Made by a program: the position numbers and the translations under genes
Notes under the pieces: generated by a model
The model's input: the letters and a program-made list of their open reading frames with translations, nothing else
Told to the model about the DNA's origin: nothing
Databases searched by the model: none
DNA from: Streptomyces xanthii
GTDB lineage: Bacteria; Actinomycetota; Actinomycetes; Streptomycetales; Streptomycetaceae
Reading direction: 5' to 3'
NCBI RefSeq assembly: GCF_014621695.1
Contig: NZ_CP061281.1
Location: forward strand, 2,790,001-2,854,000
Length of the DNA stretch: 64,000 bases
Shown here: in pieces, positions 20,200-29,426 of the stretch
Numbering within the stretch: position 1 is the stretch's first letter
Layout: every line of letters starts with the position of its first letter

Positions 20200-22592
20200 C
20201 GCTGCTCGACGACCGTCCGGCCGCCCCCGCCCCGGCGCCCGTGCGGCAGGGGTTCGGCGGCCGGCTGCGCGACCTCGGTGTCGGTGTGCGGTGCGCGGTG
20301 GCCGGGGGCCGCGAGGGCTGGATCCGTACGCTGCTCACCGCGATCGGCGTGGGGCTCGGCGTGGCCGTGCTGCTGGGCGCGGCGTCCGTGCCGACGCTGC
20401 TGGAGGAGCGTGACGCGCGGGGCGCCGCACGGCAGTTGGGCGTGGAGCCCGGTGGCCCCGCGGAGCGCTCGGACCGCTCGGTCCTGCTCAGTGACGCGTC
20501 CTCCGATTTCCGGGCCGATTCGATCGACGGCTATCTGGTCCGGCCCGACGGCGCGCATCCCGCGCTGCCGCCCGGCGTGGACAAGCTCCCCGGGCCCGGC
20601 GAGATGGTCGTCTCCCCTGCCTTGCGCGAGCTCCTCGACTCCCCCGACGGCAAGCTCCTCAAGGAGCGGTACGCGTACCGCGACGTCGGCACGATCGCCC
20701 CGGCCGGCCTGCACGACCCGTTCGACCTGTACGTGTACATCGGGTCGGACGAGCTCAGCACCGACCGCGGGGCGCGGCGCTTCGACCACTGGGGGCACAC
20801 GTTCCCGTCGCCGCCCATGGACCCGGTGCTGGTCCTGATGGTGGTGCTGGCCTGCGTCGTGCTGCTCGTGCCGGTGGCCATCTTCATCGCGACGGCCGTC
20901 CGGTTCGGCGGCGAGCGGCGCGACCGGCGGCTCGCCGCGCTGCGCCTGGTCGGCGCGGACGTGCGGATGACGCGGCGGATGGCGGCGGGCGAGGCCCTGT
21001 TCGGGGCGGCGCTCGGGGTGGTGTTCGGGGCCGGGTTCTTCCTGGCGGCGCGGCAGTCGCTCGCCCATGTCGAGGTGTGGCGGCTGTCGGCGTTCCCCTC
21101 GGACCTGTCGCCGGTGCCGGTGCTCGGCCTGCTCATCGTGCTGGCCGTGCCGCTCGCCGCGATCGGGGTGACGCTGTTCGCGCTGCGCTCGGTGGCGATC
21201 GAGCCGCTGGGCGTCGTCCGCGAGCGCCGCACGCGGCGGCGCCGGCTGTGGTGGCGGCTGCCGGTCCCCGCGGCGGGTGCGGTGCTGCTGCTGACCTCGG
21301 AGGCGGTCGACAGCACGGACACCTTCGCCGTGGTCCGGATCGCGGCCGGGATCGCGCTGCTCCTCATCGGCCTGGTGCTCGTACTGCCGTGGCTGGTCGA
21401 GGCGGTCGTGGGGCGACTGCGCGGCGGGCCGGTGCCGTGGCAACTGGCCACGCGCAGGCTCCAGTTGTCCAGCACGGCGGCGAGCCGGGCCGTCGCGGGC
21501 ATCACGATCGCGGTGGCGGGCGGTATCGCGCTGCAGATGTTCGTCGTCGGGATCGAGGACGACTTCACCAAGGCGACGGGACAGGACCCGCGGCGCGCCC
21601 AGCTCGTCGCGAACGCCGACTTCCCGAGCGGGAAGCTGGCCCGGCGGATGACCGACGAGTTCGGCCGGTCTCCGGGCGTACGGAAGGTCGTCGGCACCGT
21701 CGACACGTGGGCCGCCGCGGAGGGGGCGCGGCCGGACCACTACGGGTACGTCCCCACGGTCACGCTGTCGGTCGGCACCTGTGCGGCGCTGCGCGAGAAG
21801 GCGGAGCTGCCGTCGTGCCGGGACGGTGACGTGTTCCGGGTCCTCGGCGCGGAGGGCGGCGCCACGTCGCGGGAGGCGCGGCACATCGCGCGGCCCGGGG
21901 CGCGGCTCGCCGTGGACGACATGGAGGGGGGCGGGAAGCACCGGGACGGGGTCCGCTGGGTGCTGCCGAAGGAGACCCGCACGGTGCCGTCGCGGAGCGA
22001 CGCGCTCGGGGACCGCTTCACCGGCATCCTCGCCACGCCCGGCGCGTTCGACACGGACACGCTGCACAACTCGATGACCATGGCGCAGATCCAGGTGGAC
22101 GAGTCGGTGCCGGACGCGTTCGAGCACGTGCGCAACGTGGCGTTCCGGATGGATCCGAGCATGCGGGTGTGGACCATGCACGCGACGGAACGGGACGACA
22201 CGTACGCGAGCATCCTGCGCGGGCTGTTCACGGCGGCGGCGATCACGATCTCGCTGATCGCGGCGTCGATGCTGGTCTCGCAGATCGAGCAACTCCGCGA
22301 GCGCAGGCGGCTGTTGTCCGTGCTGGTGGCGTACGGGACGCGGCGGGCGACGCTGGCGTGGTCGGTGCTGTGGCAGACGGCGATCCCGGTCGTGCTCGGG
22401 ATGGGGCTCGCGGTGTCGGGGGGCCTGGCGCTGGGGTGGCTGATGCTCCGGATGACGGGCAAGCCGGTGACGGACTGGCTGGTGTTCCTCCCCCTGGTCG
22501 GGGTGGGCGCGGCAGCGGTCCTGACCGTCACCCTCCTCTCCCTCCCCCCGCTCTACCGCCTCATGCGCCCCGAGGGCCTCCGCACGGAGTAA
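20196..22592 (+). CDS. FtsX-like ABC transporter permease
   Basis: About 798 residues from ATG 20196, coupled to the ATPase gene. The first membrane helix is near residue 45. A large extracytoplasmic domain follows, then three helices (MDPVLVLMVVLACVVLLVPV and onward) form the first FtsX core. A second cycle (AGITIAVAGGIALQMFVVG, another external domain, then three helices ending GAAAVLTVTLLSL) completes the duplicated FtsX architecture. Such pumps move substrates from the outer leaflet or periplasm-like space by mechanotransmission and often confer resistance to antimicrobial peptides. The substrate is unknown; PadR control suggests a toxic compound. Confidence 0.9.
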   Translation: MTLLDDRPAAPAPAPVRQGFGGRLRDLGVGVRCAVAGGREGWIRTLLTAIGVGLGVAVLLGAASVPTLLEERDARGAARQLGVEPGGPAERSDRSVLLSDASSDFRADSIDGYLVRPDGAHPALPPGVDKLPGPGEMVVSPALRELLDSPDGKLLKERYAYRDVGTIAPAGLHDPFDLYVYIGSDELSTDRGARRFDHWGHTFPSPPMDPVLVLMVVLACVVLLVPVAIFIATAVRFGGERRDRRLAALRLVGADVRMTRRMAAGEALFGAALGVVFGAGFFLAARQSLAHVEVWRLSAFPSDLSPVPVLGLLIVLAVPLAAIGVTLFALRSVAIEPLGVVRERRTRRRRLWWRLPVPAAGAVLLLTSEAVDSTDTFAVVRIAAGIALLLIGLVLVLPWLVEAVVGRLRGGPVPWQLATRRLQLSSTAASRAVAGITIAVAGGIALQMFVVGIEDDFTKATGQDPRRAQLVANADFPSGKLARRMTDEFGRSPGVRKVVGTVDTWAAAEGARPDHYGYVPTVTLSVGTCAALREKAELPSCRDGDVFRVLGAEGGATSREARHIARPGARLAVDDMEGGGKHRDGVRWVLPKETRTVPSRSDALGDRFTGILATPGAFDTDTLHNSMTMAQIQVDESVPDAFEHVRNVAFRMDPSMRVWTMHATERDDTYASILRGLFTAAAITISLIAASMLVSQIEQLRERRRLLSVLVAYGTRRATLAWSVLWQTAIPVVLGMGLAVSGGLALGWLMLRMTGKPVTDWLVFLPLVGVGAAAVLTVTLLSLPPLYRLMRPEGLRTE

Positions 22593-22676
22593 CCCTCCGG
22601 GCGGTACGGGGACCTTCTCACCCCGGGCTCGAACGCACCCGAGCCCGGGTCGCGGGCCCGGGACGGGCCGCCTCCC

Positions 22677-23021
22677 CCCTGCTCCCACCCACCCGCCCCA
22701 GCGGGGTCTCACCGAGCGCCCCGCCAGGGGCGCGGGGAACTGCGCGACCAGCCACGACCGCGCGGCACTCGGCAACGGAGCTGGGTCTCTACGGCGACGA
22801 GCCGTGGCCGAGGCCGACCAGTACGCCCACCCGGCACCGGGGTACCACCTCGCCCGCCCGCCCCAAGCTCTCGGTTCCGCTCGAGCAGGGGGCACACCCA
22901 TCGCCCCAGGCGGCAGACTGCCCGAGGCCAGGTCGACCGACATACGCACCCGGGGCCGGGGGCTGCCCGAGGCCAGGTGCCGGGCCGACGCCCCGGAGGG
23001 GGCGGGTGGGTGGGAGCAGGG
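22677..23021. repeat. 345-bp non-coding element bounded by 23-bp perfect inverted repeats
   Basis: The 607-base gap between the FtsX and oxyR genes holds no convincing gene. Bases 22677-22699 are the exact reverse complement of 22999-23021. Inside lies the right end of the widespread 28-base repeat (22726-22753), and the right part resembles 51965-52087. Both flanking genes converge on it. Beyond 23021 the sequence is simple and GC-rich, with nothing recognised. Confidence 0.75.
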
Positions 23022-23200
23022 TCGGGGCAAAGACGAGTTGGCCCGGTCCGGGGGCGAAGCAGGACCGGGCCGGGCCGGGCCAGGGGCGGAACAGGCCGCG
23101 GTGAGACCGGAGTTGAGGCGCACCAGGGGCCAGGTGGGCCCGGGGCGAGCTCAAGTCGGGGCCCCGCCGGGGAAGGGCGGCGATGGGGTGCGCGGGACGG

Positions 23201-24154
23201 TCAGAGGACCCGGACCGGCAACCCGGTCAACGCCCCCCGAAGCGCCGCCGCCAACTCCTCGTACTCCGCGGAGCGCGCCGCCCCGCTCCGCATCGCGAAC
23301 GCCACCCGCCGCGAAGGCGCGGGTTCGGCGAAGTAGCCGGTGAGGAGTTGGGCGCTGCGGCTGGTTTCCACGGACACGGCCGTGCGGGGCAGCAGGGTCA
23401 CTCCCAGCCCGCCGGCGACGAGTTGCACCAGCGTGGAGAGCCCCGCCGCGGTCGTGGTGACGGGAACGTCGTCCCGCCCCGCCTCCCGGCAGATGTCCAG
23501 CGCCTGGTCCCGCAGGCAGTGCCCCTCGTCCAGGAGGAGCAGGTTCAGCTCGCGCAGCGCCTCGCGGGGAATGCCCTCGCGGCCGCCGAGCCAGTGGTCG
23601 AGCGGGGTGACGAGCACGAAGTCCTCGTCGAACAGGGGGATTTCGCTGATACCCGGCACCCCGAGCGGCACGGCGAGCAGCAGCAGGTCGAGCCGTCCGG
23701 CGGTGACGCCCTCCACCAGCGAGGAGGTCTGCTCCTCGTGTACCTGGAGGTCGAGGTCCGGGTACCGGTCGTGCACGAGCCGCAGCAGGGTGGGCAGGAG
23801 ATAGGGCGCGACCGTGGGGATGACCCCGAGCCGCAGCACGCCGGTGAACGGCGCCCGTACGGCCTCCGCGTCCTCCACGAGCGCCCCGACCTCGTCCAGC
23901 ACGGCCCGCGCCCGTACGGCGATCCGCTCGCCGGCCGGCGAGAGCAGCACCTTGCGCGTCGTACGCTCGACGAGGGTCACCCCGAGCGTCTCCTCCAGCG
24001 CGGAGACGGCTCCGGACAGCGCGGGCTGGCTCATCCCGATCGCGGCCGCCGCGTCCCTGAAGTGCAGATGCTCCGCGACCGCCGCGAACGCCCGCAGCTG
24101 CGCCAGGCTGGGCTGCCTGCGCTTCAGGCCCGGCTTTCCGCTCGATACGGCCAC
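23201..24154 (-). CDS. oxyR: OxyR, LysR-family peroxide-sensing regulator
   Basis: 317 residues from the GTG at 24154, with GGAGG about 9 bases upstream. The frame continues upstream without stop, but through ahpC antisense. The LysR winged helix is at 17-76 (LAQLRAFAAVAEHLHFRDAA, then IGMSQPALSGAVSALEETLG). The regulatory domain carries the two redox cysteines Cys213 and Cys222 in GHCLRDQALDIC, matching the E. coli OxyR disulfide pair. Peroxide oxidises them and switches the protein to an activator. It is divergent from ahpC-ahpD, its expected target. Confidence 0.96.
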   Translation of the reverse strand: MAVSSGKPGLKRRQPSLAQLRAFAAVAEHLHFRDAAAAIGMSQPALSGAVSALEETLGVTLVERTTRKVLLSPAGERIAVRARAVLDEVGALVEDAEAVRAPFTGVLRLGVIPTVAPYLLPTLLRLVHDRYPDLDLQVHEEQTSSLVEGVTAGRLDLLLLAVPLGVPGISEIPLFDEDFVLVTPLDHWLGGREGIPREALRELNLLLLDEGHCLRDQALDICREAGRDDVPVTTTAAGLSTLVQLVAGGLGVTLLPRTAVSVETSRSAQLLTGYFAEPAPSRRVAFAMRSGAARSAEYEELAAALRGALTGLPVRVL

Positions 24155-24243
24155 TGATAGCCACCTCCGATCAACACGACCGAGTCTAGCTATTTCCGTA
24201 ATCAATGCACGGTGTGCCACGATCATGAGCAGTCCAACCCATG

Positions 24244-24268
24244 GAAAGGCCCTCAAAAGGGGCCTTTC
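24244..24268 (+). promoter_or_regulatory. 5' leader hairpin of the ahpC message
   Basis: GAAAGGCCC (24244-24252) and GGGCCTTTC (24260-24268) form a perfect 9-bp stem with a 7-base loop, ending about 8 bases before the AAGGAG of ahpC. It is not followed by a U-tract, so a role in mRNA stability or translation is more likely than termination. The OxyR-binding region should lie just upstream, in the AT-richer stretch at 24185-24215. Confidence 0.5.
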
Positions 24269-24286
24269 TCGCTGCAAGGAGAGCAC

Positions 24287-24841
24287 GTGCTCACTGTCGG
24301 TGACAAGTTCCCCCAGTTCGACCTCACTGCCTGCGTCTCGCTGGAGAAGGGCAAGGAGTTCGCGCAGATCGACCACAAGACCTACGAGGGCAAGTGGAAG
24401 ATCGTCTTCGCGTGGCCCAAGGACTTCACCTTCGTGTGCCCGACCGAGATCGCCGCGTTCGGCAAGCTGAACGAGGAGTTCGCCGACCGTGACGCCCAGA
24501 TCCTCGGCTTCTCCGGCGACTCCGAGTTCGTGCACCACGCCTGGCGCAAGGACCACCCGGACCTGACGGACCTGCCCTTCCCGATGCTGGCCGACTCGAA
24601 GCACGAGCTCATGCGTGACCTCGGTATTGAGGGTGAGGACGGCTTCGCGCAGCGCGCCGTCTTCATCGTCGACCAGAACAACGAGATCCAGTTCACGATG
24701 GTGACCGCCGGTTCCGTGGGCCGTAACCCCAAGGAGGTCCTGCGGGTCCTCGACGCCCTGCAGACCGACGAGCTGTGCCCGTGCAACTGGAGCAAGGGCG
24801 ACGAGACCCTCGACCCGGTCGCGCTGCTCTCGGGCGAGTGA
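24287..24841 (+). CDS. ahpC: Alkyl hydroperoxide reductase AhpC (peroxiredoxin)
   Basis: 184 residues from the GTG at 24287, with AAGGAG at the right distance; upstream in-frame ATGs fall in the leader hairpin. The peroxidatic cysteine is Cys51 in DFTFVCPTE, and resolving-type cysteines lie in DELCPCNW (Cys164, Cys166), as in mycobacterial AhpC, which also has the extra C-terminal cysteine. It reduces organic hydroperoxides and H2O2 in the cytosol and is re-reduced by AhpD. AhpD follows after 15 bp in the same operon, and OxyR is divergent. Confidence 0.97.
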   Translation: MLTVGDKFPQFDLTACVSLEKGKEFAQIDHKTYEGKWKIVFAWPKDFTFVCPTEIAAFGKLNEEFADRDAQILGFSGDSEFVHHAWRKDHPDLTDLPFPMLADSKHELMRDLGIEGEDGFAQRAVFIVDQNNEIQFTMVTAGSVGRNPKEVLRVLDALQTDELCPCNWSKGDETLDPVALLSGE

Positions 24842-24856
24842 GCGGAGTCTTCTGAC

Positions 24857-25387
24857 ATGGCACTCGACGAACTGAAGTCCGCCATACCGGACTACGCCAA
24901 GGACCTGAAGCTCAACCTGGGCTCGGTCATCGGCAACTCGGACCTGCCGGCGCAGCAGCTGTGGGGCACGGTCCTCGCGACCGCGATCGCCTCGCGCTCG
25001 CCGCGCGTGCTGCGCGAGCTGGCCCCCGAGGCCGAGGCGAACCTCTCGCCGGAGGCGTTCAAGGCCGCGAAGTCGGCGGCCGCCATCATGTCGATGAACA
25101 ACGTCTTCTACCGCACGCGTCACCTGCTCTCGGACGACGAGTACGGGACGATGCGCGCGGGCCTGCGGATGAACGTCATCGGCAACCCCGGCGTCGACAA
25201 GATCGACTTCGAGCTGTGGTCGTTCGCCGTCTCGGCGATCAACGGCTGCGGGATGTGCCTCGACTCGCACGAGCAGGTGCTCCGCAAGGCCGGCGTCGAG
25301 CGCGACGTCATCCTGGAGTCCTTCAAGATCGCCTCGGTCATCCAGGCGGTCGCGGTGACGCTGGACGCGGAAGCCGCGCTGGCGTAA
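24857..25387 (+). CDS. ahpD: Alkylhydroperoxidase AhpD
   Basis: 176 residues of the all-helical AhpD fold. The redox-active CGMC motif (Cys131 and Cys134) in [13 protein letters not shown] includes the downstream His needed for the proton relay. In mycobacteria AhpD passes electrons from the lipoamide protein of alpha-ketoacid dehydrogenases to AhpC; the same role is expected here. Second gene of the OxyR-controlled operon, followed by a terminator at 25404. Confidence 0.96.
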   Translation: MALDELKSAIPDYAKDLKLNLGSVIGNSDLPAQQLWGTVLATAIASRSPRVLRELAPEAEANLSPEAFKAAKSAAAIMSMNNVFYRTRHLLSDDEYGTMRAGLRMNVIGNPGVDKIDFELWSFAVSAINGCGMCLDSHEQVLRKAGVERDVILESFKIASVIQAVAVTLDAEAALA

Positions 25388-25403
25388 CGGGTCATCACGA
25401 GTG

Positions 25404-25434
25404 AACCGGGGTCGGATTCGTCCGGCCCCGGTTT
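25404..25434 (+). terminator. Terminator of the ahpC-ahpD operon
   Basis: A GC-rich stem with one G-U pair (left arm starting AACCGGGG, right arm ending CCCCGGTT) and a TTCG loop, ending in a run of Ts, 16 bases after the ahpD stop. Confidence 0.85.
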
Positions 25435-25442
25435 TCTCATGT

Positions 25443-25490
25443 CACGGGGCTCCGCCCCGGACCCCGCTCCTCAAACGCCGGAGGGGCTTG
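25443..25490. repeat. Dispersed Streptomyces palindromic repeat (ggctccgcccc type)
   Basis: The stretch has the pattern ggggctccgccccggacccc followed by gctcctcaaacgccgg and aggggct. I recall this as one of the most frequent intergenic sequences in Streptomyces genomes. It lies between convergent genes and has internal complementarity, so it may help end transcription. Only one copy is seen here; the recurrence claim is from memory. Confidence 0.6.
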
Positions 25491-25496
25491 AGTTGG

Positions 25497-26870
25497 TCAG
25501 TCCCCGGAGGGGCTCGCGTCGACCGCTGTCGCTCCCCGCGGCTCCGGCGTCTGGCGAAGCGCCTCGCCGCGCGACCACGCCCGTAGATACACGACCACCG
25601 TGTTGGTGACGGCGACGAGCGGGACGGCCACCACCGCGCCGCCGATCCCGGAGACCATGCCGCCCGCGGCGACCGCCAGGACGACCGCCAGCGGATGCAC
25701 CCGTACCGCGCGGCCGAGGATGAAGGGCTGCAGGATGTGGCCCTCGATCTGCTGCACCGCGAGGACGACCGCCAGCGTCATCACCGCCGTGAACACGCCC
25801 TGGGTGACCAGCGCGACGACCACCGCGAGCGCCCCGGAGACGACCGCGCCGACGAGCGGGATGAACGCGAACAGGAAGATGAAGACGGCGAGCGGCACCG
25901 CCATGGGCACGTCGAGGAAGAAGATGCCGAGGCCGATGAAGATGGCGTCGATCAGGGCGACTATGACCGTGCCGCGCACATACGCGGTGAGGGTGCGCCA
26001 GGCCCGCGGTCCCGCGCCCGCGATGCCCGGCCGGGCCTGCGCGGGGACGAGCTTGAGGGTCCAGTCCCAGATGCGCCGGCCGTCGTAGAGCAGGAAGAGC
26101 GTCGAGAACATCGTGAGGAGGATGCCGGTCATCGCCTCGACGATGACGGTGACGCCTTCGAGGCCCGCGGACGTGATCTCGTCCGTGTTCGCCCCGATCG
26201 CCTCGCGCAGCGACTTGGCGATGTCGTTGATCTGGTCCTCGGTGACGTGGAACGGGCTGTTGAGCAGCCACTTGCGCAGTTCGTCGATGCCGTCCTGGAC
26301 CTGGTCGGAGAGCGCGTCGATGTTCTCCTGGACCTGCCAGACCACGAACCAGCCGACGAGCCCCATGATCACGAAGCCGAGGATCGCCGTCAGGGCGGTG
26401 GCGAGTCCGCGCGGGACGCCGTGCCGGCGCAGCCGGGCCACGGTCGGCTGGAGCAGCGCGGTGATGAGCAGTGCCGCGATGAACGCGAACACCACGAGCT
26501 GCACCGAGCTGATGACCTTGATGAGGACCCAGAGCGCGCCGGCGAGCACGAGGAGCCGCCAGCCGGCCTCGGCGGCGACCCTCAGGCCCCAGGGGACGGC
26601 GGCGACGGGCTCGGGCCGGGCGGCGACGGCCGGCGCGTAGTCGGGCGGGGCGGGCACGTGGTCCTTGCGCGACGCCCCGGCCGGCGCCGGCTCGGCTCCC
26701 GCTCCCGGGTCGGGCCCGGCGGCGGAGCCGGCGGCGGGCTCGGGCCGTGCCGGGTCCGGGAGTTCGGACTCGGCCTCCCGTTCGGCCTCCGCGCGGCGCT
26801 CGTCGAGACGCTCGCCCATTCTGCTGATTCCGGCGCCGACCCTGCCGAGCCAGCCTGGCACTCGCGACAT
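25497..26870 (-). CDS. AI-2E family transporter
   Basis: About 457 residues from the ATG at 26870 (AAAGGACGG upstream). An N-terminal cytosolic region rich in Ala/Glu/Pro (about 115 residues) precedes eight or so hydrophobic segments. The family pattern is clear: paired helices around residue 125-165, the amphipathic central domain (VQENIDALSDQVQDGIDELRKW), and the conserved C-terminal block with LFAFIPLVGAVVSGA and QIEGHILQPFILGRAVRVHPLAV. Members include the E. coli TqsA autoinducer-2 exporter and Na+/H+ antiporters, so AI-2 transport is not certain here. Confidence 0.88.
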   Translation of the reverse strand: MSRVPGWLGRVGAGISRMGERLDERRAEAEREAESELPDPARPEPAAGSAAGPDPGAGAEPAPAGASRKDHVPAPPDYAPAVAARPEPVAAVPWGLRVAAEAGWRLLVLAGALWVLIKVISSVQLVVFAFIAALLITALLQPTVARLRRHGVPRGLATALTAILGFVIMGLVGWFVVWQVQENIDALSDQVQDGIDELRKWLLNSPFHVTEDQINDIAKSLREAIGANTDEITSAGLEGVTVIVEAMTGILLTMFSTLFLLYDGRRIWDWTLKLVPAQARPGIAGAGPRAWRTLTAYVRGTVIVALIDAIFIGLGIFFLDVPMAVPLAVFIFLFAFIPLVGAVVSGALAVVVALVTQGVFTAVMTLAVVLAVQQIEGHILQPFILGRAVRVHPLAVVLAVAAGGMVSGIGGAVVAVPLVAVTNTVVVYLRAWSRGEALRQTPEPRGATAVDASPSGD

Positions 26871-26920
26871 GATCCGTCCTTTTCCCCCGTGCCTCATCGC
26901 CGCTCAGACCGTACATGGCC

Positions 26921-26953
26921 GAAGCCCCTCACCGTATGACGGTGAGGGGCTTC
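26921..26953 (-). terminator. Terminator downstream of the SLT gene
   Basis: A perfect 15-bp stem (26921-26935 with 26939-26953) and a 3-base loop, 23 bases after the stop of the leftward transglycosylase gene and upstream of the AI-2E start. Confidence 0.85.
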
Positions 26954-26975
26954 GGGAGGTTGAGCGGGGTACGGC

Positions 26976-27692
26976 TCAGTACCAGTGGTTCGCCTGCCAG
27001 AAGGACCAGGCCTCACACGGACTGCCGTAGCGGCTGTTCATGTAGTTGAGGCCCCACTTGATCTGGGTGGCGGGGTTGGTCTGCCAGTCGGCGCCGGCCG
27101 AGGCGTACTTGCCCGCGGGCAGCGCCTGGAAGAGGCCGTAGGCGCCGGAGGAGGCGTTGACCGCCTTGTAGTTCCAGCTGGACTCGTGGTCCACGATGTT
27201 GCTGAAGCACTGGAACTGACCGGACGGCACCATGGAGCGCGCCATCGACTGGATCTGCGCGACGGAGTACGAGGACTGCGGCGCGAAGCTCGACGCGTCG
27301 CGGGTCGCGGAACGGCTGGCGGCCTGCTTCTTGGCCTCCTCGCGCTCCTTCGCCTCCTGCTCGGCCTTCTCCTTCGCGGCCTGCGCGTCCTGCTGCTTGG
27401 CGATCGCGTCCTCGGCGGCCTTCTTGCGGGCCGACTCCTCCGCGGTCTTCTGGGCAGCGGTGTCGGCCGCGATGGCCTGGGTCTGCGCCTGCTGCTGCAG
27501 CGACGAGGTCTGCACCTGCGCCTGCTGACCGACAGGGACGTCCGCGAGGAGGGTCGCGTCGCTCGCCGTGGCGGCCTCTGCCTCGTTGGAGGGCTGGCCG
27601 GTGCTGCCCGAGGCAACACCCACGACTGCGCCGACAGTGGTGACCGCGGTGGCCGAGGCCACTGCGAATCCCCGGACCGAAATCCGGCTCAC
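26976..27692 (-). CDS. Secreted lytic transglycosylase-like (SLT/Rpf-like) protein
   Basis: About 238 residues from the GTG at 27692, which follows GGAAGGA; an ATG six codons upstream overlaps that site. A signal peptide (RISVRGFAVASATAVTTVG and onward) is followed by a Gln/Ala-rich region and a charged coiled coil (EKAEQEAKEREEAKKQ, about 85-130). The C-terminal domain (FQCFSNIVDHESSWNYKAVN, SGAYGLFQALPAGKYAS, ATQIKWGLNYMNSRYGSP) has the catalytic Glu in HESSW. It should cleave peptidoglycan glycan strands outside the cell. The 408-base upstream region contains no obvious c-di-AMP (ydaO) riboswitch consensus. Confidence 0.9.
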   Translation of the reverse strand: MSRISVRGFAVASATAVTTVGAVVGVASGSTGQPSNEAEAATASDATLLADVPVGQQAQVQTSSLQQQAQTQAIAADTAAQKTAEESARKKAAEDAIAKQQDAQAAKEKAEQEAKEREEAKKQAASRSATRDASSFAPQSSYSVAQIQSMARSMVPSGQFQCFSNIVDHESSWNYKAVNASSGAYGLFQALPAGKYASAGADWQTNPATQIKWGLNYMNSRYGSPCEAWSFWQANHWY

Positions 27693-28043
27693 ACGGTTTC
27701 CTTCCAGCATCGCCCGCTGTGGTGTGACCCTCGCGGACGCAATCGTGCCCCTGGCACTGGCCTCCCAACTGACGGGTCACGGGAGGCACGGGCCCGGTGG
27801 GCAACTCCCGAGAGGGAGGCGCCGCGTGGTGCTCGGGCGGCATACGACGTTCGTTATGGAGTTCAAGGTGCAGCGGGTGCTGCGGTGGTGCCGTACCGCT
27901 GGGGGTACAGAAGTGTCGTATGCGGGGCCTGACGGAACCGTGACTCTGCCGTATGGCGATGCCGTGAAGCAATTCTGTGCTGCGTGGGAAACGTCACACC
28001 CCGTTTGTCCCACGGGTTTTACGGAAACGAGCACACGCCAAGA

Positions 28044-28081
28044 CGCCGCCCGGCTAAGCTCTCTGGCTTTGCCGGGCGGCG
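28044..28081 (-). terminator. Terminator downstream of phoH and long leader of the SLT gene
   Basis: The 11-base arms 28044-28054 and 28071-28081 are perfectly complementary, 20 bases after the phoH stop. The remaining 350 bases down to the SLT start (27693-28043) hold no convincing gene. A weak open frame on the plus strand is not supported by a ribosome-binding site. Confidence 0.8.
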
Positions 28082-28100
28082 CCAAGTACCCCCAAACGGG

Positions 28101-29426
28101 CTAGATCTGACCGTCTTCCAGCATTTCGGTCACCAGGGCCGCGATCTGCGACCGCTCCGAGCGCGTCAGCGTGACGTGCGCGAACAGCGGATGACCCTTC
28201 AGCTTCTCGACGACGGCGACGACTCCGTCGTACCGGCCCACCCTCAGGTTGTCGCGCTGGGCGACGTCATGAGTCAGGACGACACGGGAATTCGCGCCGA
28301 TACGGGACAGAACGGTCAACAGGACGTTCCGTTCCAGCGATTGGGCCTCGTCCACAATCACGAACGCGTCGTGCAGCGAGCGGCCCCGGATGTGGGTGAG
28401 CGGCAGGACCTCCAGCATCCCGCGCGCCGTGACCTCCTCGATGACCTCGCGGGAGGTGACGGCCGAGAGGGTGTCGAAGACGGCCTGCGCCCACGGCCCC
28501 ATCTTCTCGGCCTCGGAGCCCGGCAGATAGCCGAGCTCCTGCCCGCCGACCGCGTACAGCGGCCGGAAGACCATCACCTTCTGGTGCTGGCGGCGCTCCA
28601 GGACCGCCTCCAGGCCCGCGCACAGCGCGAGCGCGGACTTGCCGGTGCCGGCCCGGCCGCCCATCGAGACGATGCCGACGTCCGGTTCGAGCAGCAGATC
28701 GAGCGCGATCCGCTGTTCGGCGCTGCGGCCCTTGAGGCCGAAGGCCTCCCGGTCGCCGCGCACGAGCCGGACGTTGCCCTCCGGCGTGACCCGGCCGAGG
28801 GCCTTGCCGCGCTCGGAGTGGATCGTCAGGCCCGTGTGGACGGGCAGCTCGGCCGCCTCGGGGACGTAGAGGCTGTCCTCCTCGAAGAGCAGGTCCACCT
28901 GTTCGGCGGGGAGCGTCAGTTCGGACATTCCGGTCCAGCCGGAGTCCGTGATGGCGAGCTCGGCCCGGTACTCCTCGGCGAGGAGTCCGACCGAGGACGC
29001 CTTGATCCGCAGCGGCAGATCCTTCGACACGACGGTGACGTCGTACCCCTCGGCCTGCAGGTTGCGGGCGACCGCGAGGATCCGGGAGTCGTTGTCGCCC
29101 AGGCGGTAGCCGGACGGGAGGATTCCCGGGTCGGAGTGGTTGAGCTCGACGCGGAGCGTTCCGCCCAGTTCGCCGGTGGGGATCGGGGCGTCCAGACGTC
29201 CGTGCCGGATCCGGTAGTCGTCGAGCAGGCGCAGGGCCTGCCGGGCGAAGTAGCCGAGTTCCGGATGCTGCCGCTTGGCCTCCAGTTCCGTGACCACGAC
29301 GACGGGCAGCACGACCTCGTGCTCGTCGAAGCGGGTCATGGCGTTCGGATCGGCCAGCAGGACGCTGGTGTCGAGAACATAAGTGCGCCGGTCGGGCTTG
29401 CGGAGGCGCTTGTTGCTGGTCACCAC
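28101..29426 (-). CDS. PIN-PhoH fusion ATPase (PhoH2 type)
   Basis: 441 residues. The N-terminal PIN RNase domain is about 14-150 ([16 protein letters not shown] with the first acidic metal ligand, then [16 protein letters not shown] and [13 protein letters not shown]). The C-terminal PhoH ATPase has Walker [13 protein letters not shown] and Walker B in [14 protein letters not shown]. PhoH2 proteins unwind and cleave RNA in an ATP-dependent manner and in some actinobacteria form a toxin-antitoxin pair. No small antitoxin ORF is evident in the 350 bases upstream, so it is probably not in such a pair here. The initiator is GTG or ATG near 29426. Confidence 0.92.
   Translation of the reverse strand: MVTSNKRLRKPDRRTYVLDTSVLLADPNAMTRFDEHEVVLPVVVVTELEAKRQHPELGYFARQALRLLDDYRIRHGRLDAPIPTGELGGTLRVELNHSDPGILPSGYRLGDNDSRILAVARNLQAEGYDVTVVSKDLPLRIKASSVGLLAEEYRAELAITDSGWTGMSELTLPAEQVDLLFEEDSLYVPEAAELPVHTGLTIHSERGKALGRVTPEGNVRLVRGDREAFGLKGRSAEQRIALDLLLEPDVGIVSMGGRAGTGKSALALCAGLEAVLERRQHQKVMVFRPLYAVGGQELGYLPGSEAEKMGPWAQAVFDTLSAVTSREVIEEVTARGMLEVLPLTHIRGRSLHDAFVIVDEAQSLERNVLLTVLSRIGANSRVVLTHDVAQRDNLRVGRYDGVVAVVEKLKGHPLFAHVTLTRSERSQIAALVTEMLEDGQI

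Noticed and set aside
22804..23343. 179-codon plus-strand frame in the FtsX-oxyR gap
   Set aside because: It runs through repeat sequence and into the 3' end of oxyR on the other strand, has simple Gly/Pro/Arg composition and no ribosome-binding site.
24155..25270. Very long upstream extension of the oxyR frame
   Set aside because: The extension is antisense to ahpC and ahpD. OxyR starts naturally at the GTG at 24154 with a good GGAGG.
27693..28043. c-di-AMP (ydaO) riboswitch upstream of the SLT gene
   Set aside because: Such switches precede some streptomycete wall-lytic genes, but I could not find the conserved core in this leader on the minus strand.
27856..28104. Possible small rightward gene ahead of phoH
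   Set aside because: No ribosome-binding site, and it overlaps the phoH terminator hairpin and ends at the phoH stop. More likely the leader of the SLT gene.
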